Source of the DNA: Plut-88900 sp965116945
Lineage (GTDB): Bacteria; Chloroflexota; Dehalococcoidia; Plut-88900
Length of the DNA stretch: 64,000 bases
Direction of reading: 5' to 3'
Assembly: GCA_965116945.1 (NCBI GenBank)
Contig: OZ220734.1
Coordinates: 2,108,001-2,172,000 of the forward strand
The position numbers and the translations under genes were made by a program. Shown one piece after another: positions 1-8,552 of this stretch. Numbering within the stretch: position 1 is the stretch's first letter; every line of letters starts with the position of its first letter. Below the pieces are notes generated by a model. It did not search any database, was not told where the DNA came from, and was given only the letters and a program-made list of their open reading frames with translations.

Positions 1-900
1 TCAGGCCCCGACGCCCGAGATCTCCTACAGAAGATCAATTCCCACGTCGGCCGCTCCTACACCGTGGGGATAACAGGTCCTCCCGGCGCAGGCAAAAGCA
101 CCCTGGTCGATAGGTTAGCCTCTCACTTTAGAAACAGGATCGGCTGGAACGGCTCATCCCAACCTCCCAAGGTCGGGATACTAGCCGCCGACCCCACCAG
201 CCCCTTCACCGGCGGCGCTATCCTCGGAGACCGTGTCCGCATGCAGCGCCACTACAGGGACCCGGGCGTCTACATTCGAAGCATGGCCACCCGCGGTAGC
301 CAGGGTGGCCTTCCCAGGAGCACCCGTGACGCTGTCAAGCTACTCGACGCCTACGGCACCGACGTGACTCTCGTCGAGACCGTAGGCGTAGGCCAGGCCG
401 AACTCGACATCATGGGCCTCGCCGACACCGTGATCGTCGCCGTAGTCCCCGAAGGCGGCGACGCCATGCAGGCCATGAAAGCGGGTCTAATGGAAATCGC
501 CGACCTGTTCGTCGTCAACAAGGCCGACCGCCCTGGCGCAGACGCCGTTGTCCGTGACATCTCAGCCGTCATCAGCTGGGACACCCGACCCCGGGACTGG
601 GTCCCGAGGGTCCTGTCTACCAAGGCCGTCGAAGGCGCCGGCATCGACGAGCTAGTTGAAGCAATAGTCGAACACAAGGGAGCCTCTGAACAGTCGGGAC
701 TCCTGGCACGACGCCGCAGCGACCGACGCAAGCGTGAACTCTTCGAAGCCATCAGGAATCACGTCGATCAGGAAGCCCAACACCTCATCTCCTCCGACCC
801 ATCCCTATCCAACCTCGTCCATTTGGTCGAATCCGGAGCCCTGGACCCCCATACAGCCGCCCAAACCCTCCTCAAAGCCATCCTCCACCCCAGCGTTTGA
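1..900 (+). CDS. meaB: MeaB/ArgK-family GTPase, 5' end outside window
   Basis: G-protein chaperone that protects and reactivates B12-dependent methylmalonyl-CoA mutase. The frame is open from base 1, so the gene starts upstream; the internal GTG at 64 lies directly before the P-loop and is not the true start. Visible motifs are the P-loop GPPGAGKST just after base 75, the switch segment VETVGVGQAE characteristic of MeaB/ArgK, and the guanine-specificity motif NKAD. About 299 residues are present against a usual 310-340, so only a short N-terminal piece is missing. It is not an ArgK kinase; that older name is misleading. The mutase itself is not in the window, but a B12 uptake and activation operon lies at the far right. 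Confidence 0.93.
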   Translation, partial: SGPDARDLLQKINSHVGRSYTVGITGPPGAGKSTLVDRLASHFRNRIGWNGSSQPPKVGILAADPTSPFTGGAILGDRVRMQRHYRDPGVYIRSMATRGSQGGLPRSTRDAVKLLDAYGTDVTLVETVGVGQAELDIMGLADTVIVAVVPEGGDAMQAMKAGLMEIADLFVVNKADRPGADAVVRDISAVISWDTRPRDWVPRVLSTKAVEGAGIDELVEAIVEHKGASEQSGLLARRRSDRRKRELFEAIRNHVDQEAQHLISSDPSLSNLVHLVESGALDPHTAAQTLLKAILHPSV

Positions 901-1088
901 GAGATTGTCCCCCCCGACACTTGGGGGAATCGTTCCTGTCCTTGCCAGGCCCCCCACCCTGTCATCCCGAGGTCCTGGGCGAACCCTCAATCCCTAAACC
1001 CTCCCTCGCATCTTCCACTTTATCCCACCCTTCCAAACCTTTCCCCTGGCGACCAAACACACATCAACAGTACTTCGCACTATATCTG

Positions 1089-1335
1089 TTATGTCAGCTA
1101 CATATCACAAAAGCCATAACTACTAGACATAAGCGTTCATATAACGCTGGTCAACTAATCCACTTTCCACTGTACGGCTCTGTCATGATACAAGACCCGA
1201 ACAGACCCCATTCTAGCTACGCAAATGCCCGATATCCACATCGTCTCATACCTCAAAATCCCGTTCTACCTCCCCGCCTTATGTCTCCCCCTTCGAAATA
1301 TCTACCGGCTTATGTCCATCCAAACACCTTATGTC
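1089..1335. repeat. AT-richer spacer with five TTATGTC/GACATAA copies
   Basis: The 464-base spacer between meaB and plsY (901-1364) has no convincing gene. TTATGTC occurs as direct copies at 1089, 1279, 1310 and 1329, and inverted as GACATAA at 1126-1132. Two copies extend to CTTATGTCCAT. The segment is richer in A and T than the flanking genes. It may be a relic of an insertion-sequence end or a multi-site operator; neither a transposase nor a regulator gene is adjacent. At 960 there is also a degenerate copy of the dispersed GTCATTCCGA element. Confidence 0.45.
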
Positions 1336-1364
1336 CATTCCGTCCTCAAATGCATACCTCGACC

Positions 1365-2009
1365 TCAGCCCCCTCCCTCCCCTGACTTCCGGATCTTGTA
1401 GTACATCTTCGGCTCTGTGCCATTGATGATGTTCTTGATTCTCGGGGCGTGTTTTATGAAGATGATCGCTGCCAAAATGCCTGCGGGAATTGCCGTCTGC
1501 GGATAGACAAACAGCCCAACCAGCGGCGCAGCCACCGTACCCATTATCTGCCCCCCGACCATCAACCTGGTTAACGCCACCGTTATCAGAAATGCCGCAA
1601 TCCAAACCCCTACAAGGGCCGGCTCTATGTGCAGCAACACCGAGACCCCCGTCGCCAGTCCTTTGCCTCCCTTGAACTTTAGGAATACCGAGTAATTGTG
1701 CCCGACAACCGACGCGATGCCCGCAACTGTCATGGCCATTTCACCCTCGTACCCAAACCCTGTCGCCACACCCCACCCCAACAGCAGCGCCAGCGCCCCC
1801 TTGCCCATGTCCCCGAACAGCACCACAAAAGTCAGCTTCTTTGAGTTCGTAGCCCGCAAGGTGTTCATGGTCCCGACATTTCCCGTGCCCAGAGCCATTA
1901 CGTCCTTACCGGCGAACCGCTTGACGACGATTACCGCAGTCGGGATAGACCCGATCACAGCTCCTCCCAGCGCAACCAATATCAGTAACAGAATAGGTGC
2001 TTCTTCCAT
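1365..2009 (-). CDS. plsY: glycerol-3-phosphate acyltransferase PlsY
   Basis: Integral membrane enzyme that transfers an acyl group from acyl-phosphate to sn-glycerol-3-phosphate, the first step of phospholipid synthesis. The protein has 214 residues, normal for PlsY, with several hydrophobic helices. Family motifs are present in order: GSIPTA at 20-25, GTGNVGTMN at 41-49 (usually GSGNIGATN), DMGKG at 67-71, and GHNYSVFLKFKGGKG at 103-117. The gene is divergent from the lipoprotein gene at 2167 and stands alone. The ATG start has no strong ribosome site but the N-terminal helix fits the family. Confidence 0.93.
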   Translation of the reverse strand: MEEAPILLLILVALGGAVIGSIPTAVIVVKRFAGKDVMALGTGNVGTMNTLRATNSKKLTFVVLFGDMGKGALALLLGWGVATGFGYEGEMAMTVAGIASVVGHNYSVFLKFKGGKGLATGVSVLLHIEPALVGVWIAAFLITVALTRLMVGGQIMGTVAAPLVGLFVYPQTAIPAGILAAIIFIKHAPRIKNIINGTEPKMYYKIRKSGEGGG

Positions 2010-2096
2010 CAGAATACTCCCGCCAAGAGAATAAGGACGTCCGGAAAGGGGTCGCGCGGAATTCTAACATGGGCGAACTCAATCTATTCTCTCGGG

Positions 2097-2126
2097 TTGT
2101 GGCACACAATTGATGGTTGCTATAAC
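2097..2126 (+). promoter_or_regulatory. sigma-70-like promoter for the lipoprotein gene
   Basis: TTGTGG at 2097-2102 and TATAAC at 2121-2126 are separated by 18 bases. Transcription would begin near 2133, which lies after the ATG at 2110 and so favours the TTG start at 2167. This is read by eye only. Confidence 0.4.
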
Positions 2127-2166
2127 ATGCCTCCAACCTCCATGCCGGGTCCGAGGGCTAATTGCA

Positions 2167-2910
2167 TTGTCGTATCTACGCTGGAAAACACTGATTGCCG
2201 CAGTTCTGGTCCTCGGTTGCATTGGCCTTACCATGGCCTGTGAGAGTGATGAGTCCGAAGTGCCAGTTTCCACCCAACCCCCCGCCCCAGACCCCGTTAC
2301 CATCCTGCAAGATGCCGCAGACCGCTTTGAAGCCCTTGAATTTTTCAAATTCACCATGCTCCATGAAAATGGCGGGACTCCCATCACCTTTGGCTTGGTA
2401 ATGGAAGATGTGACCGGAGACGTAGCCGCTCCGGACCGTCTCCGGGCCGAAATAGGCGCCTTTGCCGGCAATCTCTTCTTCGATGTCACCCTCGTTGCCA
2501 TAGGTGATCACACGTTTCTAACCAATCCATTTACCAAGGAGTTCGAGGAAATCGACGGCGGAGTTATAAGCTCTGCCCTGCTGGACCCGGCCACCGGAAT
2601 CAGCGGCATCATCCGGGACGCCGTAGACCCCGTCCTGGAGGGAGAAACTGATGTTGAAGGTGTTCCTACCTTCCACATCACCTCCGTTATCGACTCCGCT
2701 CAACTCACTTCCATCGCACCATCCGCGGAGCCCGGCCTTCCCATAGATGTCGGGATTTGGATTGGCAGGGACGACTCCCTTGTATACAGGATCCACATGA
2801 TCGGCCCCATGTCCTCCGAAGAGGAACCCGACATCACCCGCACAATCCTTCCCTCAGACTTCGATGTTCCCGTCGAAATCGCCATGCCCGACCTCGGTGA
2901 CGACTCTTGA
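2167..2910 (+). CDS. LppX/LprAFG-like lipoprotein
   Basis: Predicted exported lipoprotein of about 247 residues. A basic start (LRWK), a hydrophobic stretch and the lipobox LTMAC give a type II signal peptide. The mature part begins acidic (ESDESEV) and then reads ILQDAADRFEALEFFKFTM, resembling the LppX/LprAFG fold that carries lipids or glycolipids between membrane and envelope. I chose the in-frame TTG at 2167, preceded by GAGGG at 2153-2157 and a promoter whose start point falls at about 2133; an ATG at 2110 would add 19 residues before the signal peptide. It is followed after 10 bases by an MFS exporter, a pairing also seen for LprG and its MFS partner in mycobacteria, so joint export is plausible. 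The family assignment is moderate. Confidence 0.7.
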   Translation: MSYLRWKTLIAAVLVLGCIGLTMACESDESEVPVSTQPPAPDPVTILQDAADRFEALEFFKFTMLHENGGTPITFGLVMEDVTGDVAAPDRLRAEIGAFAGNLFFDVTLVAIGDHTFLTNPFTKEFEEIDGGVISSALLDPATGISGIIRDAVDPVLEGETDVEGVPTFHITSVIDSAQLTSIAPSAEPGLPIDVGIWIGRDDSLVYRIHMIGPMSSEEEPDITRTILPSDFDVPVEIAMPDLGDDS

Positions 2911-2920
2911 CCGAAAGGCC

Positions 2921-4390
2921 ATGATCCGCGCCCGGAGCCCCTACATACCCGTCCTCGCCGCCTGTTTTGGCGTCTTTATCGCCGCGGACGACCAGGTTGT
3001 CGTCGTCACCATCCTTCCCAGTATCATGGGAGACTTCCGCCTGGGTGTCGACGATCTAAGCCAGGTCTCCTGGATCATCACCGGCTACCTCCTCGGCTAC
3101 ACCTGTGGCATGCCCCTGATCGGTAAGCTCTCCGATGTCTACGGCCACCGTCAGGTCTACGTTTCGGCCATGGCGCTGTTCGCAGTGGGTTCCGTCCTCT
3201 GCGCCATAGCCAATGACCTGTGGCCCCTGGTCGGCTACCGCATCCTGCAAGCGGTGGGCGGTGGCGCCGTCATTCCAGTGACCATCGCCATGATCGGTCA
3301 CCTCTTCCCTCCCGGCCGCCGGGCCCCGGCCCTCGGCATCCTTGGCGCTTCCGCCGAGTTCGGGGGCGTTATCGGCCCCATGTGGGGAGCTCTCCTGGAC
3401 AAGTTCCTGGACTGGCGCTGGGTCTTCTGGATCAATGTGCCCCTGGTAGCCCTCTCGATTCTCCTTCTCCTGCTCCTCGTACCTGGCGGCACCGGCCGAA
3501 AGACCCCCGTAGATTACCTCGGCGGGTTCTGGATAATGCTCGCCCTCGTAATTCTCACCCTCTCCATTTCCCGCTGGTCCGACTCCCCACCCCTCGCCGC
3601 CCTGGGCATCGTCATCTCCCTTACCCTTGCAGCCGGATTCGTTGTAAGGGAAAAACGCATCCCCTACCCCCTCATCGACCCCAGACTCTTCCAGCGCGCC
3701 ACCTTCTCCGGTGCAAACGTCACTCATTTCCTGATCGGCATCGGCCTGATAATCGCAATGGTCAACGTTCCCCTCATTACCAACACCGTCATGGGCGAAG
3801 ACTCTCTGGAGGGAGGCCTTAGGCTTGTCCGATTCACCGCAGCAGTTCCCGTAGGAGGCATCCTCGGCGGTCTCGCCGTGTCCCGTTTCGGATACCGGAT
3901 ACCGACCGCCATCGGCCTTGTCCTTGCCGCCGTCTCCTTCTTCCTCATGCAAAGTTGGGACATCACCCTCGCCGATCCCGACCTCACCATCCATCTCGTC
4001 ATCGGTGGATTCGGCTTCGGCCTTGTCATTGCTCCCATCGCCGCTGCCGCCGTCGACTCCGCCCCGACCGAGCACCGGGGATCGGCCTCCGGCCTGCTTA
4101 CGGTAATGCGCCTGATGGGTATGACCGTTGGCCTTGCTGCGATCGCATCCTGGGGTACGGACCGCTTCGATTTCTTGGTTCGTGGCATAGACCTCTCCTT
4201 CACCGACCCCGACTATGTTTCCCACGTTTCCCAGGCCGGCCTTACCGTTTTCCGCGGCTTCTTCATCGTAGCCCTCATAGTTTCCCTGGTCGCCCTCCTC
4301 CCGACATTCTTTATGAAACGCCTTGGTGGTGATGTAAAATTAAGAGGTAGTGGGCCCGGCGACCCTGCCCCGCCCCTCCCCAAGCTTTGA
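2921..4390 (+). CDS. MFS exporter, DHA2 (EmrB/QacA) type
   Basis: Proton-coupled drug or lipid exporter of about 489 residues with roughly 14 membrane segments, the DHA2 layout. Near the N-terminus is ADDQVVVVTILPSI, corresponding to the conserved D in helix 1 of the family, and the loop 2-3 motif appears as GKLSDVYGHRQVYV. The motif C region (helix 5) reads LGASAEFGGVIGPMWGALL. The ATG at 2921 was chosen because it lies 10 bases after the stop of the lipoprotein gene; an upstream in-frame ATG at 2864 sits inside that gene. The two genes probably form an operon. The substrate is unknown. Confidence 0.85.
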   Translation: MIRARSPYIPVLAACFGVFIAADDQVVVVTILPSIMGDFRLGVDDLSQVSWIITGYLLGYTCGMPLIGKLSDVYGHRQVYVSAMALFAVGSVLCAIANDLWPLVGYRILQAVGGGAVIPVTIAMIGHLFPPGRRAPALGILGASAEFGGVIGPMWGALLDKFLDWRWVFWINVPLVALSILLLLLLVPGGTGRKTPVDYLGGFWIMLALVILTLSISRWSDSPPLAALGIVISLTLAAGFVVREKRIPYPLIDPRLFQRATFSGANVTHFLIGIGLIIAMVNVPLITNTVMGEDSLEGGLRLVRFTAAVPVGGILGGLAVSRFGYRIPTAIGLVLAAVSFFLMQSWDITLADPDLTIHLVIGGFGFGLVIAPIAAAAVDSAPTEHRGSASGLLTVMRLMGMTVGLAAIASWGTDRFDFLVRGIDLSFTDPDYVSHVSQAGLTVFRGFFIVALIVSLVALLPTFFMKRLGGDVKLRGSGPGDPAPPLPKL

Positions 4391-4402
4391 AAGGTCTACG
4401 AA

Positions 4403-4867
4403 TTGGCTGACGAAACCCCCGGCCTCCCCGACCCCGCCGACTCCAGTTCCGAAGTCAACCTCCCCTATCCGGACGAGGTTCTCTTCGCACCGCCCCGACG
4501 CTCGGTTGTGCACCGGCCGGTATTCCGTCACAAACGCCTGAAGAGTCTTTATGCACGCGGTGTTCGTTTCACCCGTATATGGTCCGTTTACCGCGTAGTG
4601 GTTGGTCTATTCTGCGTATTTGCCTTCGGGCTGATTGGCGTCGGTGTCGCAGATGCCTTCTTCTGCCCCGAGGGGACCGCCGCAAGATTCTGGGAAGGCT
4701 GCCTATGGGAGACCATTGGCTTTGGCAGCGGGGGTGGGTTGTTTGGTTTTACGTTCTTCCTTTACATTGGTCGGGCCCTTGATCGCAGCACTCTTCAAAA
4801 ACCCGACCAAAGTCCCGACTCCGAAAATTCTGCTAATTCCGCTTCCCAATCCTTGGAGGGCCAATGA
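4403..4867 (+). CDS. small membrane protein upstream of sppA
   Basis: Unrecognised protein of 154 residues. It has an acidic and proline-rich N-terminus, then two hydrophobic segments (around VVVGLFCVFAFGLIGVGVADA and FGSGGGLFGFTFFLYIG) separated by a short loop with two cysteines, and a polar Ser/Asn-rich tail. It would sit in the membrane with both ends on the same side. The start is a TTG 12 bases after the MFS stop. Its stop overlaps the sppA start as ATGA at 4864-4867, so the two are translationally coupled and this protein may act with the SppA peptidase. No family is recognised. Confidence 0.7.
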   Translation: MADETPGLPDPADSSSEVNLPYPDEVLFAPPRRSVVHRPVFRHKRLKSLYARGVRFTRIWSVYRVVVGLFCVFAFGLIGVGVADAFFCPEGTAARFWEGCLWETIGFGSGGGLFGFTFFLYIGRALDRSTLQKPDQSPDSENSANSASQSLEGQ

Positions 4868-5802
4868 AACTCCCCACAGACGCCTACATTCTCCCCATCA
4901 GCCTGATCGGCGCGGGTATCGGCTACGAAGCTGCCCGACGCCTCACCAATATGACAAGCCAATTGCTCGCCAACGCCGCCAGTCCCGCGGCCGTCGACTC
5001 CCGTCCCTCTTGCTGGGGCATTGCGCTTCCAATCCAGCCGCGCATAGCGGTTGTGGAGATCTTTGGAGCAATCCAGGGTGGGGCCAAGGTCGGGGAGTAC
5101 GTCCATCTCATCGATGGGATCAAGGAAGACAAGCGCGTACGGGCCGTCATTCTTGAAATCGACTCCCCTGGAGGCTCTGCACCCGCATCAGAGTACCTCT
5201 ACGGCGCAGTAACCCGCCTCGCAGCCAGGAAGCCCGTCATAGCCTTTGTCAGAGGCATAGGAGCTTCCGGGTCCTACATGGCTGCCTGCGGAGCAACGAA
5301 AATCGTTGCCCTTCCTAGCTCCATAATCGGCTCCATCGGAGTCATCTCCATTGGTCCCGTGGCCAAAGACCTCCTGAAGAGGATCGGCATAGACGTGACG
5401 GTCTCCAAGAGCGGCGAATACAAGGACATGGGCGCTTTCTACCGGGACCCAACCAAAGACGAGATGCAGAAGCGCGACGAACTCATCACCCAGTTCTTCG
5501 ACATCTTCGTTGACATCGTCGCCAAGTCCCGGCGTATGACTCCCGACAACGTCAAGAAGTACGCCACCGGAGAGGTTTTCACCGGCAAGAAAGCTGCCGA
5601 ATTCGGGCTTGTCGATGAGGTGGGAGATATGGACCTGGCGATTTCCCTGGCCTCCGAGCTGGGGCAGGTACCTCCCAAGATTTCCTACGCCCGACCCCGC
5701 CGCCCCCTCTTTCAGAAACTCTTCTCCCGGGTCGGCTCATCTTTTGCCGAGGAAATCGCCGAAACCCTCGAAAGCCGCGTCGGCAGCGTCCAATACCGCT
5801 AA
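4864..5802 (+). CDS. sppA: signal peptide peptidase SppA, S49 family
   Basis: Membrane-anchored serine protease of 312 residues that digests signal-peptide remnants. It has a single S49 domain, the short Gram-positive type rather than the double-length E. coli form. The nucleophile is Ser135 in GIGASGSYMAA and the general base is Lys187 in KSGEYKDMG, the Ser/Lys dyad expected for SppA. The oxyanion/substrate loop LEIDSPGGS lies at 98-105. The N-terminus is only weakly hydrophobic (around residues 8-20), so anchoring may depend on the small membrane protein encoded upstream with an ATGA overlap. A repeat-filled spacer follows. Confidence 0.9.
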   Translation: MKLPTDAYILPISLIGAGIGYEAARRLTNMTSQLLANAASPAAVDSRPSCWGIALPIQPRIAVVEIFGAIQGGAKVGEYVHLIDGIKEDKRVRAVILEIDSPGGSAPASEYLYGAVTRLAARKPVIAFVRGIGASGSYMAACGATKIVALPSSIIGSIGVISIGPVAKDLLKRIGIDVTVSKSGEYKDMGAFYRDPTKDEMQKRDELITQFFDIFVDIVAKSRRMTPDNVKKYATGEVFTGKKAAEFGLVDEVGDMDLAISLASELGQVPPKISYARPRRPLFQKLFSRVGSSFAEEIAETLESRVGSVQYR

Positions 5803-5825
5803 CTACCCCAACTCCCTTCCCGTTC

Positions 5826-6036
5826 CGATGCCCCGCGAGGAATCTCAAGCACCGGTTGGGCCAATCAGCTACTGATGGCAATACACGTCAGTGGCAAGCC
5901 TTAGACCAGGGGTGGGGCAGAATCCGCTCATCCTGAGGCTACTCGAAGGGTCGTGCGGATTCTGGGAGGGGTTCCCCGACGAGCAAGTTACGCAAAGGCT
6001 TCCGGACGGGAGAGGGCTAGGGTGAGAGTGATCCCT
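5826..6036. repeat. composite spacer repeat (modules C, B, A)
   Basis: Three dispersed modules lie in this spacer: C (ATGCCCCGCGAGGAATC) at 5826-5843, a degenerate B (CCTGAGGCTACTCGAAGGGTCG) near 5935-5956, and the right half of A (GGGAGAGGGCTAGGGTGAG) at 6009-6027. The same modules recur in other spacers of this window. Confidence 0.6.
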
Positions 6037-6055
6037 TGAGTGGTGGAGGAGTTGA

Positions 6056-7705
6056 CTACCCCCCACCCCCATACAACTCCGTCTCCGGGAAGAACGCCCT
6101 CCACCCGAACCAGAAACTAGTCCGACCCGCTACCCTGGCGAAGGTCATGCTCCCGTCCTCCGATTCCAGCTGCGAGTCCGTGACCCGCCACTCCATCCCA
6201 TCCGAGTCCGTCAATGTAGTGGTCCCGTTCTCCATCAAGAGTCCCGTGAACTGGACGTCACCCCGCTCGAACACCTCCACGGCTTTGGTGCCTGGATTGC
6301 CCAGCAGGACCAGGTTTGTCCCCCCGACCTCGTCATTAACCAGCACCTCGTCTCCGACTGCGTCCACTGGATAGGCCTTTGCCTCCCCCCCAATCTCGAC
6401 GCCGTACACCACGTCCTTCACCTGCAGCCGCTCATCATAAACGTTGACGGGGAACCACAGCTCCGGGCTTCCAAAATACTCCACGTAAGCTGCACCCTGA
6501 ACACCTTCCGGTGAATAGTTGCGGGGGAATCCGGTATTGATGTCCAGGGCCAGGGTGTCGGGGTGCGACGCCAGCCAGTCGCCCCAGGTCGTAAGGGTCA
6601 CGGGCCGGACGTTTAACTTGAGCTCAGACCCCGCCAGCGAACCCGTCACCGGCTCACCGGTGAATTGGTTCCAGAGACCACCCGTAGTGAGGTCGTACAT
6701 CAGCTTGTTACTGAAGTACAGCAACCCTGAACTGCGGAACACATAAGTCCTGTCTTCCACCTGTGTTTCGTACAAGATCCCGGACCCGCACAGCGTGCAA
6801 TAGGCCAGGGCCACCGGAACCCCACCGACCACGTCGTTTGCCATCTCATGCCAGTTCATGATCCTAAGCGGATACGCCCGAGAGTCCCCATTGATGGACA
6901 CCCCGAACACCCTGTCGTCACTGAGAAGGTAATCTGCTTCGTCTGCCGTTACCATAGTAGGTTCCACTAACGACGGAATTGACCGTGAAGAGCCGTCGTC
7001 CTGGAGCACCCCACCCCACACCATGAACCTCAGGTCCAGATCGATATCCGCCGGGTCCATCAGCCGTTCGTTTCCGTCTACGGTGAAGTAGCTCCTGAAT
7101 CTGGGATCAATCTGGCTCAGCAGGTCCACCTTCCACGCGAAATAACCGTCGGGCAGTTTAAGGTCGGGCTGCCGGGCTATCCACTCAACCCACTCCTTGC
7201 CTTCGTACTCAAAGTCTTGCCCCGAAAGCTGCTGCATGGCCGGGATCACCACATTGGCATTGAAAAGCAACTCGTCCCTCGTCAGCGGCACCTGTATTAT
7301 GTCAGTTAGCCCAACCACGAAAGACACGTCCGCCGACTCCCCAATCTCCCGGACGGCGGCCACTGCGTCCTGGTTCCCGGGCATTGCCTGCCGATTCCTG
7401 GTGATCCTGTACAGCAGCTCAACCTTGCCGTCCCCCTCGCCCTCACTCACCGTCTCCGTCTCGGTTTCACTTTCTTCTGCTTCGGCCGCGGGCGTCGAAG
7501 TTGCAGATGTAGCCGCAGGCTCTGTCGACACCGGGCTGGATACCGATACCGGTGTCAGGTCTCCCACTTCCGTAGAATTTCCTTCGTCTCCACCCCCACA
7601 TCCCACCACCGCCAGGGCGATCGCAGAAATTATGACAAAGACCAGTAGAGTTGCCGGCCTTGGGAAACGTCGAAATGGGCTCATAGTCAAAACGGCCACC
7701 GCCAT
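6056..7705 (-). CDS. DUF3179-domain lipoprotein
   Basis: Exported protein of 549 residues. The N-terminus has a basic region, a hydrophobic helix and the lipobox AVVGC followed by GGGD, so it should be lipid-anchored; a Ser/Thr/Glu-rich linker of about 60 residues follows. The C-terminal two thirds match DUF3179: VFGVSINGDSRAYPLRI, then the paired cysteines of ALAYCTLCGSGILYE near residue 300, then GLLYFSNKLMYD and LWNQFTGEPVTG. The CxxC may bind metal or form a disulphide. Biochemical function is unknown. A second ATG seven codons in (at 7684) is equally good as a start. The gene stands alone between repeat-rich spacers. Confidence 0.8.
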   Translation of the reverse strand: MAVAVLTMSPFRRFPRPATLLVFVIISAIALAVVGCGGGDEGNSTEVGDLTPVSVSSPVSTEPAATSATSTPAAEAEESETETETVSEGEGDGKVELLYRITRNRQAMPGNQDAVAAVREIGESADVSFVVGLTDIIQVPLTRDELLFNANVVIPAMQQLSGQDFEYEGKEWVEWIARQPDLKLPDGYFAWKVDLLSQIDPRFRSYFTVDGNERLMDPADIDLDLRFMVWGGVLQDDGSSRSIPSLVEPTMVTADEADYLLSDDRVFGVSINGDSRAYPLRIMNWHEMANDVVGGVPVALAYCTLCGSGILYETQVEDRTYVFRSSGLLYFSNKLMYDLTTGGLWNQFTGEPVTGSLAGSELKLNVRPVTLTTWGDWLASHPDTLALDINTGFPRNYSPEGVQGAAYVEYFGSPELWFPVNVYDERLQVKDVVYGVEIGGEAKAYPVDAVGDEVLVNDEVGGTNLVLLGNPGTKAVEVFERGDVQFTGLLMENGTTTLTDSDGMEWRVTDSQLESEDGSMTFARVAGRTSFWFGWRAFFPETELYGGGG

Positions 7706-7751
7706 AGTGAGGATTAGGGCTTCACTCCTAGTCTAACACTTCCCCCCGTCC

Positions 7752-7945
7752 CCTCCTCGTCTCCCTTAGGGGCCTAAGGGTCGAAGATGTCGTAGATGTC
7801 GAAGATGCGCCTCGGCGTGCGCCGTGCTGAAAGTCCGCCTTTGGCGGAGCGTGATAGGAAGACAAATGGGGTGAGGGTTCCCCTGTGGGGCTGAGGTGGT
7901 ATCCCCCATAGTGTGCCATCCGCCCCTTGACCCTCACCCCATCCA
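7752..7945. repeat. repeat-rich spacer with several small hairpins
   Basis: This noncoding stretch holds the near-palindrome CCCTTAGGGGCCTAAGGG, the short hairpin TCCGCCTTTGGCGGA, direct repeats of GTCGAAGATGTCGTAGAT type, and GGGGTGAGGGTTCCCC. The first and last elements recur together at 21179-21226, so this is another member of the dispersed spacer family. Confidence 0.5.
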
Positions 7946-7991
7946 CGTCACATAATTACAGAACATTTATTCGAAAGGAAGCCACTGCCTT

Positions 7992-8300
7992 ATGCCATCA
8001 GGAGGACGCCGCCACGGAGCCGGAGCGCCTAAGGGAAACCGAAACCGCCTGAGACATGGCCTTGCCTCCAGGCGTGTCCAGGAATCCCTCCTTCCCTCCC
8101 TCACCACCTATCCCTTCCTCCATCGCTGGTTCTTGAACTTCCAGCGCAAGGCCCAACGCAACAAGAAAGCCGAACGCGGCTCTTCCGCATCCATCATTGC
8201 AACTCTCATCTTCATCTCCGAACTCCCCGAAGACCATCCCAACCGACACTCTGCCTTTCAGAGCCTCAACTACAAGTGCGAGCGTGATCTCAGCTTTTAG
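7992..8300 (+). CDS. small basic protein with GAGAPKGNRN motif
   Basis: Predicted protein of 102 residues. It opens with GGRRHGAGAPKGNRNRLRHG, an Arg/Gly/Lys-rich segment of the kind seen at the N-terminus of many small orphan ORFs and some phage terminase small subunits, where it probably contacts DNA. The rest is helical and ends with a possible helix (SIIATLIFISEL). No phage genes are nearby. Directly downstream is an array of GTTCAATCAA repeats, which could be its target. Function is unassigned, and the ORF may be a remnant. Confidence 0.5.
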   Translation: MPSGGRRHGAGAPKGNRNRLRHGLASRRVQESLLPSLTTYPFLHRWFLNFQRKAQRNKKAERGSSASIIATLIFISELPEDHPNRHSAFQSLNYKCERDLSF

Positions 8301-8370
8301 AGCTATCCGCAATGTCAATGCGAAAACACCAGAAATCCGCCCCCCCGTGCTTCTTTCTCCTTCAGGCGTC

Positions 8371-8434
8371 GTTCAATCAAAACAGCTACAAGTTCAATCA
8401 ACGTTTAATCAATGTTCAATCAACGTTCAATCAA
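8371..8434 (+). repeat. 11-bp-period GTTCAATCAA direct repeat array
   Basis: The decamer GTTCAATCAA or a one-base variant occurs at 8371, 8392, 8403, 8414 and 8425. The last four start exactly 11 bases apart; the first is 21 bases (about two periods) ahead. The spacing matches one helical turn and is not a multiple of three, so it was not selected as protein. The array looks like an iteron-style protein-binding site. Confidence 0.65.
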
Positions 8435-8552
8435 ACCGGAGCGTCGTCCCCTGCCCTCCCCCTCCCCCCGATTGGCGCACCCCTCTCCCGTGCTTTAACA
8501 TATCCTTGTAAGAGCATCCCACTTCAACAGTAATGCAGCCCTTGAATTCACG

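Noticed and set aside
897..1385. Plus-strand ORF of 162 codons in the meaB-plsY spacer
   Set aside because: Pro/Ser/His-rich translation with no ribosome site, and it spans the TTATGTC repeats.
3056..4225. Long minus-strand open frame (389 codons) over the DHA2 MFS gene
   Set aside because: It is antisense to a protein with clear membrane helices and MFS motifs; its own translation is polar, Gly/Asp/Glu-rich and has no recognisable domain. High GC at third positions creates such shadows.
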